A DNA stretch of 64,000 nucleotides. Source: Onchocerca volvulus (Eukaryota; Nematoda; Chromadorea; Rhabditida; Onchocercidae). A model generated the notes under the pieces. It ran no database searches. It was not told the DNA's origin and worked only from the letters and a program-made list of their open reading frames with translations. Numbering within the stretch: position 1 is the first letter of the stretch; every line of letters begins with the position of its first letter. Below are positions 26,101-39,875 of the stretch, piece after piece. The stretch covers positions 14,385,208 to 14,449,207 of the forward strand of contig HG738138.1 in the NCBI GenBank assembly GCA_000499405.2, read 5' to 3'. The translations under genes were made by a program, and so were the position numbers.

Positions 26101-29100
26101 CTACGACGGTACAATCGGATTTTCACCAAAACAGTAAATCGTACGAATTCGTTCCTTTGCTGGTTCAAAATTGGATTGCATCGATAAGGTTGAATAATAG
26201 AACATTAACGCATGCTGGTACTTTTCCTGTAATATAATTGGAAATTCTTGAAATTCAAAATGCTTCAAAACTCGCTCTTGTAGTTTTTTTAAAATATGAT
26301 TTTCATTCTCACTTATAGCAATAATTTTCTAAATCTAATTTTAAAACCTTTAAAATTAAAAATCAAAATTAATACCAATGAAGGGAGGATTCTTTCCTTG
26401 TCCTTAGAATTAGTTTTAGTAGCAGATGCAGTTCAAACATGAATGAGAACATATTTAAGAGAATAAAGTTGAATAACAATTGAAAAACAGAAAAACTTAG
26501 CAGCATTATCAGATAATATATTTAAATTCATAGCAAGTTAATATAGAGTAAAATTTAAAAACTTACCAATGAAACATAAATATTAGCAAGAGTAAAGTGT
26601 ATAGCAACGAGCTTGGGTGAAATCTTCAACGCAAAACCACCAGTAATTAAAGCACTATGCAAAAGACCAGCTTGCTGGTATATATTAGCCATACTGACTA
26701 AAGCTACGTCCTGAAAAGCAAAGTTCATCCACATTTAACTGAACAAAAGAATAAAGCAACTGATATATTTTTAATCTTTGAAATGCAAATACTAAGCTCT
26801 GACAAATGGTTTTCGAACGATTTTGATACTTCATTTATTTCAGATCTGCAAAATTATTTCTTTTGATTATTAACTTTCATTCTGCTTCTCAGTCAACAAG
26901 CCAATAGACTCTGATTTCATAGATGTACAATAAAGTGTAAAAATGAACCCTTCCTTAAGTCAGAGCTATATGTGCATATTTTTCTCTTTCCATGGTGATA
27001 GGAAAAATTACTCTCATATCAGGCGGAGCTGAATTCAGCGATTGTCTAAGACACTTCAGTGCATTCACTGCATCACCTTTTACACGCCAATACAAAGCTG
27101 AAGCAGTTGATAAGGACCAATGTACACCGTCTTTATCTAGAAATAAAAATATCTGAAATGCTTGAGTTGTGAAAAAAAAGAAGACTTAAGGAAAAAACTG
27201 TAATCTTCACTTTTTTTTTTATTTTGTTACGTTCCATAATCAGTATCAAAATTGTTTTCATAGCTTTAACAATCTTCAAAAAAACTATAGAATTAACTAC
27301 GATATGTACTAGGCACTCAAAGACTTTAAATGTAGGTAATAAAGTTGGTTTGAAAATAACTTTAAGAAAAAAACAAGAAAAAAAAGAAAGACGTGCTCTG
27401 TGCGAATGACAATGCCATTGCATCTTTCAGTCTTTTGGCAACCACCTCAACTCGTTCTTTTTCTTTTCCCAGTTTCAAAAATGCCTTAAAATTATAAAAT
27501 TATAGTAAATATTGTCAATAAAGCAAATAATGATTGTAATATAATCGACTTTCGAGAAAAAAAATGACAAGCACCTAGAGATAAATTTATGAAATATATA
27601 TGTAGTTAATCAACAAATTATCATTAATGTTGTCCTTTCAATTCCTTCCAGATAAGAATGGAAATTTAAAACATACATCTGTTAATCCTTTTTCAGGTTT
27701 GTAATGAATGAACTGATGACGAAGATGATAAGCTGGTAAATGATCAAGAGTAAGAAGCGGTGAAGGTGACAGTAATTCTGGACAAACCGGCTCAAAATCC
27801 TCACTTAAGTCAACCGGGGCCTGGAAATCAATGAATTCCCCCAGATTTACTCCTTTCGCCGTTACGGATAGCCAAGTTGATGTGCTTTGTTCTCGAAGAA
27901 TCGCTAAGCTCTGGAAGTAAGTGATGTTCTACCCTCTTCAAAAAAAAAAGAAAATTCCAATTTTAAACTTCTAAAAAATAACAAAAACAAGATTCAATTC
28001 ATTAAATTCTATTTTTTAAAACTTATTGTCCGAAACTTATTTTTTCTCAAAATAACTTAACAATAGTTGCATTTTTTATGGAGCTTTAAACTTCATTTCC
28101 AAAGATAAGCCGAAATTCATATTGAAACTAGGAACTATCAATATGATATCATCAACATATACCTACATGCAACTGCCTACTTCCATCTCAGATCCAATTT
28201 GGCTTCTGTTGTCTATTTAATCACTACCATTACTGCAAAATAATGCAAAGTGAAATGTTTTTTGACATTTCATAAGAATCAGCTAACTTTGTAGGAATGA
28301 ACAGATTTAAAATATTTTCCACATCATTTAAATTACCAACCATCTTAATATTCGCACAAAAATTACTATTTGGTAAACGTTGTGCAGGCAGTGATACATA
28401 AGGGATACCACTCGAAATTTGATCCTTAGATGGAAGCGGTAATTTCTGCAATAATATGTGAAGCAAGTGTTCATTTGAAATAGGTCTTAATGGCTTTATT
28501 TTTCTGCGACCTTAAACGATTTCAAATGATGTAAAAAGTAGATTGAACTAGTCATACGGCCAATGAAAGTTTTGGGAAAAAATAAGTTAAAAATTCTGAT
28601 AAATCATGAAAAAGAAATTCTCATACTGGAGGGAGTGGAATGTCGAAAGCAACCATTTTTCTTCGTTCAGGAACATGCGTCAAAGTTAATCGCTCCTTAA
28701 ACAAATTTTGAACTGTAGGACAAAAAAAAGAAGCAGAAAAAAAAAAGAAAATAAAAAGTGACGAAGGACGATAATAAAAGCTAAAATTAAAAGAAATAGA
28801 AAGAATCTAAAAAGTTATTAAAGTTGAGGTGGATTCCGAATAGCGAGATACTCAAACAATGTTTAAATGGCAGAGATAAGTAAAATATTTGGAAGGATAA
28901 AAATCCCTTTTGTATACAAAGTCAGCTTACCTCTGGTATAATTATTTTGTCAACAGGTACATCCATTTCCCAAGAATCAATCACTTCCGTTTCCTTTAGA
29001 TCACTGCTTTTCGTAAATAGGATCTAAATTATGTAATTACATGTAAACATTACCTTTATCTTAAATTTTCCTTTTCAGAATACGAAAAAAAAATTTTGAA

Positions 29101-32100
29101 CCAATCACAGCTTGATAAAAAAAAAAAAGTAAAAATCGACATAATTCATAATACTATGATAAATACAAGAATAAGTCGCTTGAGTAAATCAGAAATTCGA
29201 ATAACCTCGCCTTGGAAGAAACTTGCTGTTGAAGGGGCAGTCATTTTCCGGATTTTTCGTAGACTTTCTTCAGCTCCATAATCCAAAGGAATCTGAAATT
29301 TTCTTACTCAATAATATAATTCCATTTCTGAATGGAATGACAAATAACCTTAATCAAATTATCATCAAGACCATCCAGCAATAAATTGCACAAAAAATAT
29401 AATCTATTAAATGATAAGAAAATCAATATAAAAGAAATGTATCATATATAAATTTCAAAAGAAAAAAAATGCAAGTCAATATCGATAAATACAAATCTAA
29501 TTAGGTAGAAAAAAAAGCAAAAAGTTAATGGAAGGAAAAAAATACCTCATCAGAAACACCTATATTTGGCTTCCGTTGAGCAGTCTTTGCATGTTTGATC
29601 AATTGTTTTTGCACTTTTTTTTCAGAATCTGAAAGAAATTAAACGCAAGAAATTTGAAAAATAATTCAATTTTTGCGTAGTTTTAGTTTAGATATTCAAA
29701 CAACAATAGAAATGCTGTTTTCAAATTTATTAAGTCATTTCGTTCCAATACTTTCTTTTTTTTCTATATTTTCCAGTCATATTCTTAATTTTTGCAGGTT
29801 TTGGAGAAATCAGTAATCAATTCACGAATTTCAAATTAGGAAATGCTTGAATCATAATGTCATTTCAGTTATTCTCACTCATACCAGTCTAATCAAAAAG
29901 AACTGGCTAAGAATTGGATTTTAAATGATATCAATCCTAGCAATATCGAAATAATTCATACCCTTCGCGCCGTTTAGATTTATCGGTAAAATAAAAGGTG
30001 CAAACGAAAATGCACGCCTGCAAGAATCCTGAAACAGAATTTCCTATAAATACCATCAATTCAACAAATCTGAGCTAGCCACTGCTTCATTGTTTATCAA
30101 TTATATAGTAAGTATAGTCCACAAAACAACTAAATCTCCTTTCATAAAATAAAATAATAAAATCACTTCCAAATATATCCGCTTCATATATGTCTCAGAT
30201 TTTTAATTGCTGAGCAATTAAAAACAACTTGGGATATAAGTAAGCAAATTTTTTTGACTATGAAATTATTTTGCATAAATGATATTATTTAACAAATTAC
30301 AATTTAACAGCAAATAAAATTTTATTAGGAAACAATATACAATAATATAAGAGAAAAACATAAGCCATATCTCAGTAAGCAACAACAACAGCTAACCTCC
30401 TCCTTGTTTTTAGAATTTACGGCGCAAGTTGTTCCCATAAATGCACCTTTCTTGGACATCATAAAACATTGATTATTACGAATACCAAAACAATAAACAT
30501 TCGGTTCCATTTGAGAACAACAACGTAAATTTAATCGTTCTCCAACCAATTTTTGCTCATTCTGAAAAAATAAAAGATATATTCCTTGCGCAATATGCTT
30601 TATTTTATTTTGTTATAACTTATGCATTTCATTTAAAATTTTACTTTAGTCCATTTTTTTCTTTTTTTTTACTTGAATCAATTTGATCAGAAAAAAATTA
30701 CTAAAAAAATACAAGTATGGGAAAAATACTGAAAAAAAGTTTGACTGAGATGCAGTGAAGTATAATGACAGTAAGCGAAGCAATCTGATAAAAATAATAA
30801 CAAAGTCTTTACTTTATTCAAACATTTCAATGTACGAAGCACGGCAACAGCTGGTTGAAAAAATGGATCCAGAATAACTGCAGCACGAACGTGTGCTAAT
30901 GCCGTGACATGCTTCTTTTGCAGAATTCTTACAATTCCCATCAAAAAATGTATCATAGGCTGGAAATTTTCTACAGTCAAATTAAAAAAAAAAACTCAAA
31001 ATATTAGACCACAAATATTGTTAAATATGCTAATTTTTTGAGGCCTAATTTAAATTCCTGAAGCATTGCATGAATAAAATACATGATAATTTAACAGGAA
31101 TTGAATTTAGTAATATGTAATGACTCAGTAACTAATAAACAAATAAATATTTAATTCATGTATTGCACATATGGCTATTATAAGACGCATTTTTTATCCT
31201 CATTTGCTAGCTATAGGAAAAAAGAATAAAAAAAAGTTCTTCAATCCTCAGAGATTTCGCCACACAAAACGAAGTAAAATAAAATGTAGCTCACATAATA
31301 TTTTTTATCGTCATTTTGAATCTAGAAATTGGTATGGCCGACTTTGATTTCTTAATTTTAATTCAGCATGAAATCAAAAGATGTGCTCTTTGATTTCTCA
31401 GTGTTGTTTGAAATCATAGGCTATTCCTTTTTGTTGTAAACAAACATAGAATTTGAATCATAGCTGGAATTTTTGACTCGAAAATAGAGGAGGAGGAGGA
31501 TTTTTGAATCGAAAATTACAAAAGAAAGAAAAAAACCTCATTTGGATCAATATGCATGGCACTATTCAATAAAACGGCGGCATCATTTAGGTAATTGTCA
31601 TAACTGGAACCGGAACGGAGGACAATCTGCACCAGCTGCACCAGTGCAACATCTGCGTATCGTTCAGGCTGAAAATAATGAACATAAGGAAGTAAGGTAA
31701 ACCTGTTTCACATCTGTCAATCTGAGATAAGAGCTTAAATATCTATAACATAATTTGAACTCAAGTAAATAAAAAAAAAAAAAAGGAAGAACAAGTATAA
31801 ACAAAATATGTGTCAAGTATATGAATAAAGACAATTTAAATGATGAAAAAATTAAATGACAAATGATACAAAGATGAATAAAAACAAACAACAAATCTTA
31901 CTCAAATGCTTAACTTCGCACGCCATTAATTTTTTTTTGAGTGGAAAAAAAAGAGGTGAACATTAAAAATTCAGATTATATGAGAAATAAGATAGAAATA
32001 AACAGAGATGAATAGTCTACAAAACATTCTACCACTATATAAATTTATTCGTCATTTCTAAAAATAGGACCGTTACGTAGATTTATATGATGTAATATAA

Positions 32101-35100
32101 TAGTCTAAAAATAGAAAAGCCTAACAAGAATTTCATTTTTTTTTTTTAAATTTAAAAGTCTATTTAAATTAACCTATTCTGAATTTTGGAATCGTGATCA
32201 GAAATGATTTCAAGTCATATATAATTACAAGGAGATCTCGTCAAATGTTTCTATATGAAATTGAAAAGTCAAGAAAATTTCAACAGAAAAAAAGAATAAA
32301 GGAAAAATTCCTAACTTCTGTTTGTAAAGCAGCACGAAGACATGTAATTGCTTCACTCGATGCACCAACAATTCGCCAATACAAAGCTGCTAAGTTGTAA
32401 ACTAACCACTGTGGTCCAATTTTCTGCAATTTAACCGGACTTAAATAGTTAAAGTAGAAATTAGGGCAAATTACTCGGTCCAAACTTGTCAAATACTCAT
32501 AAAAATCAAATTCTGTCCATAAAAAACAATAAATGTTTGGAGTGCAAAAAAAAAAAGAAAAAACTAACGTATTTCATAAGAGTTCCGATACGCTGCGCAA
32601 TATCTGCTTCGGTAACCTTATCATCCATAATTTTCAAAAAAACTGCTCGAAGTTTATCTTCAGCGAATTGTAACGAAGGACCACGCGTAGCAGCTGCACG
32701 AACAGCAGGCAGCTGAAAAATTTCCAGCTGATACAATAGAACGATCTATTTATACTTCTGTAACCAGCTACATGTCGCAATTTTTTTTCAGTATTGGTCT
32801 TAGAAATAGATTCGAAAAGTTAGTATAACTGGTGTCATTCAGATAAGCTTTAACATAAAAAAAAACAAAGCACACAGAAAAAAAAAATGCATAAAAATAC
32901 TATTCAACACGCTGGAGTATTTTGAATCACGTCAAGATATTCGAAATTGCTAACCTAAAAAACTATTAGTTCTACCTGGTGTTAGAATGAATTTTTTTAT
33001 ATGAAATTAATGGCATATCTGTAAAACTACTTTAAATATAGCTGATGGTGGTTGATCGGATATGTGGATGTCACAAACAGGTGGATACCATGGTAGCGGA
33101 TGTTCTTCACCATCGTTTAGGCCAAGATATTTGCCAAGCAAATCAGATGATCTGATTTAAAAGAATGGTGAAAGACAATTAATAACTACTGCTGAAAAAT
33201 TTAATATCATGATCAATAATGAAAAGTCACTTGAATCCTTTATTATCGGGACTTAAGAAAAGTTGCGGGAGAAACTCTGGTGATGAAAGTGGAAAATGCC
33301 AATAACTGCTTTCACATAATGTTTTGTTTGGCCAATTCCTGCTTGTATAATATTCCAAAAGTTTAGTGGTTGATGGTAATCTGAAAGAAAATTTCATACA
33401 ATATCAAAAATTTATGAAATTACCATTTCAGGGATGAGAATTCCAAAATATTTATCCTAGTTTTGTACAAAACCTATGAAGTTCAATTTCTGATTTACAA
33501 TTTACAGTTTTCGCGGATAAACTGCTTTGCCAGTTGGATCATCCATATTCATTTTTTTCATGGATCCCAGTTTTTCCAAAAATACTGTTAATTCATGGGA
33601 ATCATTGAAATTTTCCACAACGCTTTGCGCATTGTATTTTGGTGCCTGCAATATGTTTTCTATATATACAATCTCATCCTCAAATATAAGTTTTTATAAT
33701 AGTCTATTCCACATTCCGAATATTTAATTTTTGTTATTTATTAATTTATTTTATTTAAACTTTAGCAACTCATGAATTATAAAACCGTTCAAATTTTCGC
33801 ATATATCAGAAAAAAAAAAAAAAAAAAAAAACAAGAAACTTACGCGCATTGATTTAAAATTTTTGTCGATAAATAGCAATTATAGTTACAAAAGAAAAAA
33901 CTTTCAAAGTCCTAGAAAACCTACATTGTAGTATAACGAAAATGTGAAAAGAAGTCTATAACCATTAATACCTCTCAGAAATACCAAACATGAAACTTTG
34001 CTTAATTTTAGCATACCACACGAACAATTTAAAATTACGGTAAAAACTTCGCTAATTCAAAAGACATGCATTCTTCGCTGCATTTCGTTTAAAATTTGCC
34101 ACAAGTTTACGATGTCTTTCTTCACGAACAGCTCGATAACTACGCCAGTCACTTACGGTACACTGCATTACTAAACGGCCTGATAATGATACTGAACGAC
34201 AGTACGAATCTACAACATATATACCAATTAACGTAATTAACGTAAATATTTCGGGCATGATTCGCAACAACAAAATATATGAAGTTATTAGTAGTATGAG
34301 CATTTTTCTTAAGTAAAATTATCAATTATAAAATTCAAGTCTTGAGAAGGACTGTTTTGCATGTTAAAAAAATAAAGAAAAAAGCTTACAGGGCAGACTA
34401 CCATATGTGAAATAATCATAAATCAAAGCAGATTGCACTTTTTCTCCGAGATCTGCAACATTTTCTTTTGCACTTTCTTCCATCTTCTTGATTGCCTCAT
34501 AACTTAAAAACAAAATAAATGAAATCAAAGTTTTGAAACAAATAATTCAAAAAATAATTCTACTTCTCGAATTAATCAAAATTAGTCGTTGGACTAAAAA
34601 TGACTTCAGAAATATCCTATAAAAAATAAATATATGAATTAAGCAAATATTCTAATACTTGTCATTATACATGTTTTTCTCTTTAATTGTATCAAGCAAA
34701 TTTTTGTGCTGCTCCTCCATTGCAGTAATTAATTTTCGATCGCATTTCAGTGCCGCTGCCTAAAAAAAATCAAATACTCTTTCACTGTAACGTTTATAAA
34801 CATTAAATTAAATCCTCATCAACGGCCTGCATTAGTCCTGCGAATGCAATTCATACCATCAATTTCATGAAATGTGATAAAAGGATCCAAATTTGGATGT
34901 CGAAATTGACAAGGCCTACTCTATCTATTTCATTTTATGGTTGGTACTGCAATTTAAATCCTTATTGGTCTAATATTATATCCATCGATGAAATAAAACC
35001 ATAGTCAATTCATTGATCAGAACAGTAAATAGCAGTTTGATGAGCATCTCAAAACACCTTAATTTGGGCGTTTTTCATTGATGGATCCATTGAAAAAGCA

Positions 35101-37682
35101 ATTTCATACTGTTCAATTGCTTCCGATCGGTTTTGTACTAGTGCGTAAGCGTCACCAAGAGCCACATGTATCACAGCATCATTGATTTTCAATAATGCCA
35201 GCTAGAAAGATTACAATTCAGATAAAGTTTGCTTAGAGTTATATCTTCAATTAGACGAAAACGCAAACCTGATACAGAACGATCGCATCCGAAGGATAAC
35301 CAGCGCGATGTACCAAATTTCCAAAATCAAACTGAATACGAGCCTGCATTTTTCTGCAAAATATAAAATTTTAGAAAACATTCTAGAAAACTGAAAACTC
35401 AAGAATTAATTCGAAATTCAAAAATTTGGTGAAAAGTATGAAGAAAGATCTACTTAACATGATCAATAAATTCTTCGCCGTATTTTCTCATTTTCTAAAA
35501 AATTATTGTTAAATTTAAAAAAATTCCGGACACTGGAAATCCAGCTTAATAAAAACAAATAAAGAATACTAGTTATGAAAGTTTATCTAGTGCAACTAAA
35601 GTAAAATATATCTTCTAGAACCAATTAATTATTTAATAAAAAAGGAATTCCATAAATTTTTGATTTCTTCACGCTATTTGATTAGTAGAAGAATAATCCA
35701 ATTCTATGATTTACTTTGTTGTAAAGTGAAGAGCACGTCGAAAACATTCCACAGCTTTTGGAGCATCACCTTTAATTCTCCAATAGAGAGCTGCCAAACG
35801 CAAAAACGAATCATTAGTTGGTTTCTGAAATTATTCTACTCAAACAGTAAAATGCTATAAAATGCTTTAAAATTTTGTGAATTTCATATAAAATAGACTA
35901 GTGAAGAAGTAGAAAAAAAAAAACCATTTCTAATGCTTTCGCAACATGATTGCCAAATTCAGTAATTGCATAATTCAGCGGAAGTAACTTTTGAAATGCT
36001 GCCTCAGGGATGATTTTTAATTTGCCACGCTGCTGCACAGACTGAAAATGTACATCAAAGAACTTCCACAGACAATTAATGACTGATGTTTTCATCCTAA
36101 TTCTGTTGGCAAATCAACTTAATAAAAGTTAAAAGACACAAATTACTGGTTATAATATTAATATATACCGGAAAATGTTCGAAAGCATACATACTGAACT
36201 GCAAATCATATGTACAGTGTGGTTCCATTTTTGGATTTTGCTTATCATCACTGGATTTAACACTGGCTAGAATCTCATGGCTGAAAATTTCATGTTGCAA
36301 GAAATCAAACAAATTCGAAATTTATGCATTTCTAAGTTTCCAATAATCTTTGATAACTGAACAATTAACAAAAAGTTGATAGCAACCCATAATGTTCATT
36401 CATCTATCTCAACTTAACATTCAGAGGCGATTACTTCTCTCAAATCAGTTTGAATTTATACAGAAAAATGCAAGACCAAATGAGCAAGCACTGTAGATTA
36501 GATCAAAACAAAGTTATTACAATATCTTTTGTTCGCATAGATTATGGAAGGAAAAATTAAGAATGTAAATACAAACTAAGCTAAATATAAATCAAATTTT
36601 CCTTTATAAAAAAAATCATCTAAATCTATGCTTTAAAACACTTACTCTTCAACTAACTTCCCAAGAGTATATGCCAACAAGAAGGCATCTTTGCTTGTCG
36701 ACATAAATCCACCCATTATACAATCTTTATCAGTTTTACGAATTTTTGTTTCTAGCTCTGGATCATCGGCATTTTCGTGCAAATGGATCTTCTTCTGCAA
36801 ACAGTGATCTCCCCAATTTGTATTTAAGTAGGTGTTACATTGGAAATTAAACATGCAATAAGTATTTTTTATAAATATTGTTAACCGAATTTATTAAATA
36901 CTTCGAATTGTCTTCCTATTTTATAGACATTGTTTTCGTTTCAGCAGGTGAGAAAAATAAATCAAACCTCATGTTCTTTAATAAAACCTCGCATGTGTGC
37001 AATACTATCCAATTTTCGTCCTTGATCTAAAAACTGTACCAACGAATGTGGCTGCACCATGTGATACGGTGTATCTGGCTGAAAAGAAAAATTCCCAAGC
37101 TGACATCCGATAATCAAATTAATTTGATTATTAAATCCCAATACGAAAACACAGACTTCAGCATTTTTTACTTTCAAATTCTAGGAATAATTTTTCGTTT
37201 AAAATATTTTGAAATGAAGATTACCCAGTAGAAGGAACTATAACAGAAAGATCAGAAATGAAATGAGAAATATTTGGAAATATGAAACTTCACTTTAAAA
37301 AAATAGGAAGAGGAAAAGAAACAAAATCAATCGTACCAATCAATCAATCGTTCTAATTCTCACATTCAATAACATATTTGATAAATTAGTCATTACTTAA
37401 TTATAATTTACATACATAATCATTTCTTATATTTAATGAACAGATTTAATTATTTAATTAATGCTTTAATGCTTCTGGTGTTTCATGTAACATTTTCATT
37501 TCACAAATTTTCTAATAGCTAAAATCAGTTATTATTTTAAAAAATTTATAACAGTAACTTACAACAGATTTTATCATAAGTCCATCATCAGTAATCATCC
37601 AATGAGTAAAGCATAATCCATCATATAAGAATAATGGTAGTATGAACAAAAAGCAAGTTTCGGCACATATACCCAATATCAT
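26101..37682 (-). CDS. TTC17: TTC17 homologue, TPR-repeat protein
   Basis: Exons in transcript order: 37563-37682, 36968-37078, 36646-36794, 36169-36280, 35925-36041, 35715-35824, 35454-35486, 35269-35353, 35058-35201, 34671-34759, 34390-34502, 34157-34209, 33506-33645, 33231-33380, 33031-33151, 32569-32712, 32316-32423, 31537-31668, 30813-30959, 30397-30561, 29962-30028, 29546-29628, 29206-29292, 28931-29023, 28627-28695, 28234-28445, 27677-27908, about 27416-27484, 27012-27136, 26567-26710, 26101-26226. The product is about 1,200 residues; vertebrate TTC17 is about 1,140. A hydrophobic leader precedes THWMITDDGLMIKS, the TTC17 N-terminal signature. Three TPR blocks carry LAALYWRIKG, NLAALYWRIVG and SALYWRVKG. 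The central FLSPDNKG and the late STSTWLSV...GEFIDF segments also match TTC17. In vertebrates TTC17 is linked to actin organisation and cilium formation. Weak spots: exon 7 is only 33 nt with a poor acceptor; the exon 26/27 boundary is uncertain; exon 28 ends without a canonical in-phase donor. Confidence 0.9.
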
Positions 37683-37731
37683 TATTTTTTCGTTAGTCTG
37701 AAGCAGTTCCAAGTTTAAAATCGAAATCTCT

Positions 37732-37792
37732 TTTTAAATCACATTAAGCTATATATATATAGCTTAATGTGATTTAAAATCAAGCAATCTTA

Positions 37793-37838
<46 letters not shown>

Positions 37839-37849
37839 ATTGCTTGATT
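37732..37849. repeat. perfect 48-bp palindrome plus (TA)n hairpin
   Basis: 37732-37779 is a perfect palindrome: 19-nt arms beginning TTTTAAATCACATTAAGCT around (AT)5. It is followed by a second inverted repeat whose 14-nt arms AATCAAGCAATCTT and AAGATTGCTTGATT flank about 44 nt of (TA)n. The two hairpins almost abut. Confidence 0.85.
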
Positions 37850-38139
37850 CATGATATATTTGCCTTTCATGTTATGTTACATGTAGAAGAAACAAAAATT
37901 TAAATTAATAACTTAATGAATTATCACAACAAGAATTAGCCATAAAATTACATTACTGCACCTATCATTTTAAAACTTTTACTTTTTGTTAATATTAACT
38001 ACGATAATAACAATAATAATAATAATAATAATAATAATGACCTACCCTAACAGTGACAACATTCTGCTCTATTTTATATTATGTCAATTATTAATGAAAT
38101 AATAACAAAAAATGTAAAATATGCATGAAAAAACGATTT

Positions 38140-38660
38140 AAAAAAATTATGAAGAAAGAAAAATAACTCGGCAAAATAGAAAGTATAAAGAAAAATAAAA
38201 AATGGAAATGGAAAAAGCAGAAAGTATAAATAGAAAAGGGCATGTAAAAACAGAGAATAAAAAAAATAAAGACGAAAAAATGAAAAAAGAAAAATAAAAA
38301 AGACACCTACGGTTTCGCAAGCTATAAATAAAAAAGTAGAGATAAAACAGAGAATGAAAAAATACACAAATGAAAATAGAAAAACAAAAATGAGAAAATG
38401 GAAATGGAAAAACAAAAACAGATGATAAAAACAACAGATGAAACAAATTAATTAGAAAAATATAAATGTAAAAGTAAGAGTAGGAAATAAAAAGCATAGG
38501 TAAAAAAGCGCAAGTAAAACAAACAAATGAAAATATAACAAAAGAAATAAAGGAATAGAAATGCAAAATTGGAAATAGAAAAATGGAAATAAAAAAGTAG
38601 AAATGGAAGGAGTAAGGAGTACAAATAAAAATATGGAACGGAAAATATGAAAAGTGGACA
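38140..38660. repeat. purine-rich low-complexity tract
   Basis: For about 520 nt the plus strand is almost all A and G, built from degenerate units such as GAAAATAGAAAAA and AAATGGAAATGG. The phenylalanine-rich open frames on the opposite strand are by-products. It lies upstream of TTC17, on the promoter side of that gene. Confidence 0.75.
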
Positions 38661-39840
38661 AATTCCCGGCAAACTGCTTCCGTCTAGTAGTTGACATATC
38701 TCCATCCATCCATCCAGCTACTTTGTCACCTCGTTTCATACGTCACAGTTACGCATTAAGGCCGATGTATTTCGTGACTCGGGCTGTGGAATTACTCCAG
38801 TAAATGGTATTGCTTACTTTTACATAATTATTGTTTTCTTTCGTCGATCACGTCTACGTGATTAGGTTGGTTATTTTTAGGTCGAGCATGAAGTCATTAC
38901 TATTAGTTGATTGCATTTAAATTGAGTATTAAATTATTATTATAATCAGGTTGTTATCTTTTAAATAGAACATTGAGTTATTATTAAATTGGATACTTCT
39001 AAATTGAGTATTAAATTATTATTATTGTTCTCAACTGTTTTATTAGTTTGAACTATCAAATTATTGTTATTAGCTTGCGTACCTTAAATCATTTTTATTA
39101 AGTTGAATTATAAAATAATTAAGTTGAGAAATTTGTTGTTGTTATCCGTTGCTGTTAGGTTGGAATATGGAAGTACTAATCATTGGGTTCGTTAGTTTTG
39201 GTTAGATACTAAACATTAGTTATTGTTAATTGTTTCGTTGAATTCCTTGTGTCTAAAAAAATTTTCTTAACAAATGTTGCATATTTTCGAATATCTCGAG
39301 GCAAAAAATTTGATTTGAAAATTTCAAAATTTTCTAAAGTATAAATGCGCTAAAGTGATAGTATCGCATTATGTACGCGTTATTAGTATTTTATCATAAT
39401 TAATTGACTAATACTTAATTAGACAAAAGTTGCTAGTATTATATTATATTAAAATGATTGATATATTATGTGAAAATGGTTAGTAGCATAATATGTGAAA
39501 TATATATTCAATATTACATAAATCATGAATAATGTATTGCATGAACATTAGTATCAAGTGAAATTATCACGTGAATAATTAGTCATTGTGAAGTAATTAT
39601 TTCCTTAGAAATATAAATGGTTAATATCATAAAGTATAAGATCATATAAGTAAATATACGTAAATAAGTTGAAATTTTGTGCAACCAAGTTTGGAGTAAA
39701 TTAGATTAAAAATGCGAAATTAATAAATTAGAAGTAACGAAAGGAATAATGGATCTAATTATTGGATAATTAAGTTTTTAAGTATGAAATTTGTTTATTT
39801 GAACAAAATTCTTCTCTCTTCATATATCAGTTTAATTTTA

Positions 39841-39875
39841 GGCAAATTTCAATTTATATAAGTAGGATAACGACA
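39841..39875 (+). promoter_or_regulatory. possible trans-splice acceptor and leader of mdt-29
   Basis: The sequence TTTAATTTTAG ends at about 39841, 35 nt before the mdt-29 start codon, with no upstream exon recognised. In nematodes this placement is typical of a spliced-leader acceptor. It is an inference from spacing and motif only. Confidence 0.4.

Larger units (their letters stand above)
37713..39875. other. divergent intergenic region between TTC17 and mdt-29
   Basis: The two genes point away from each other, so their promoters should lie here. Visible content: a palindrome and (TA)n hairpin at 37732-37849, an (AAT)n tract near 38000-38037, a purine-rich low-complexity tract at 38140-38660, and a less AT-rich patch at about 38660-38800 that could hold promoter elements. 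The rest is (ATT)-rich. Confidence 0.5.

Noticed and set aside
27133..27423. 96-codon minus-strand open frame between TTC17 exons 28 and 29
   Set aside because: It is phenylalanine/isoleucine/lysine-rich, out of frame with both exons and spans the intron; most likely chance.
33840..33910. Extra TTC17 exon ending at a strong gtaagt donor near 33841
   Set aside because: Its phases (0 to 2) do not fit between exons 12 and 13, which already join in phase with the family order preserved.
38074..38739. Overlapping phenylalanine-rich minus-strand open frames
   Set aside because: They are by-products of the A/G-rich low-complexity tract; several frames are open at once, which indicates noncoding sequence.
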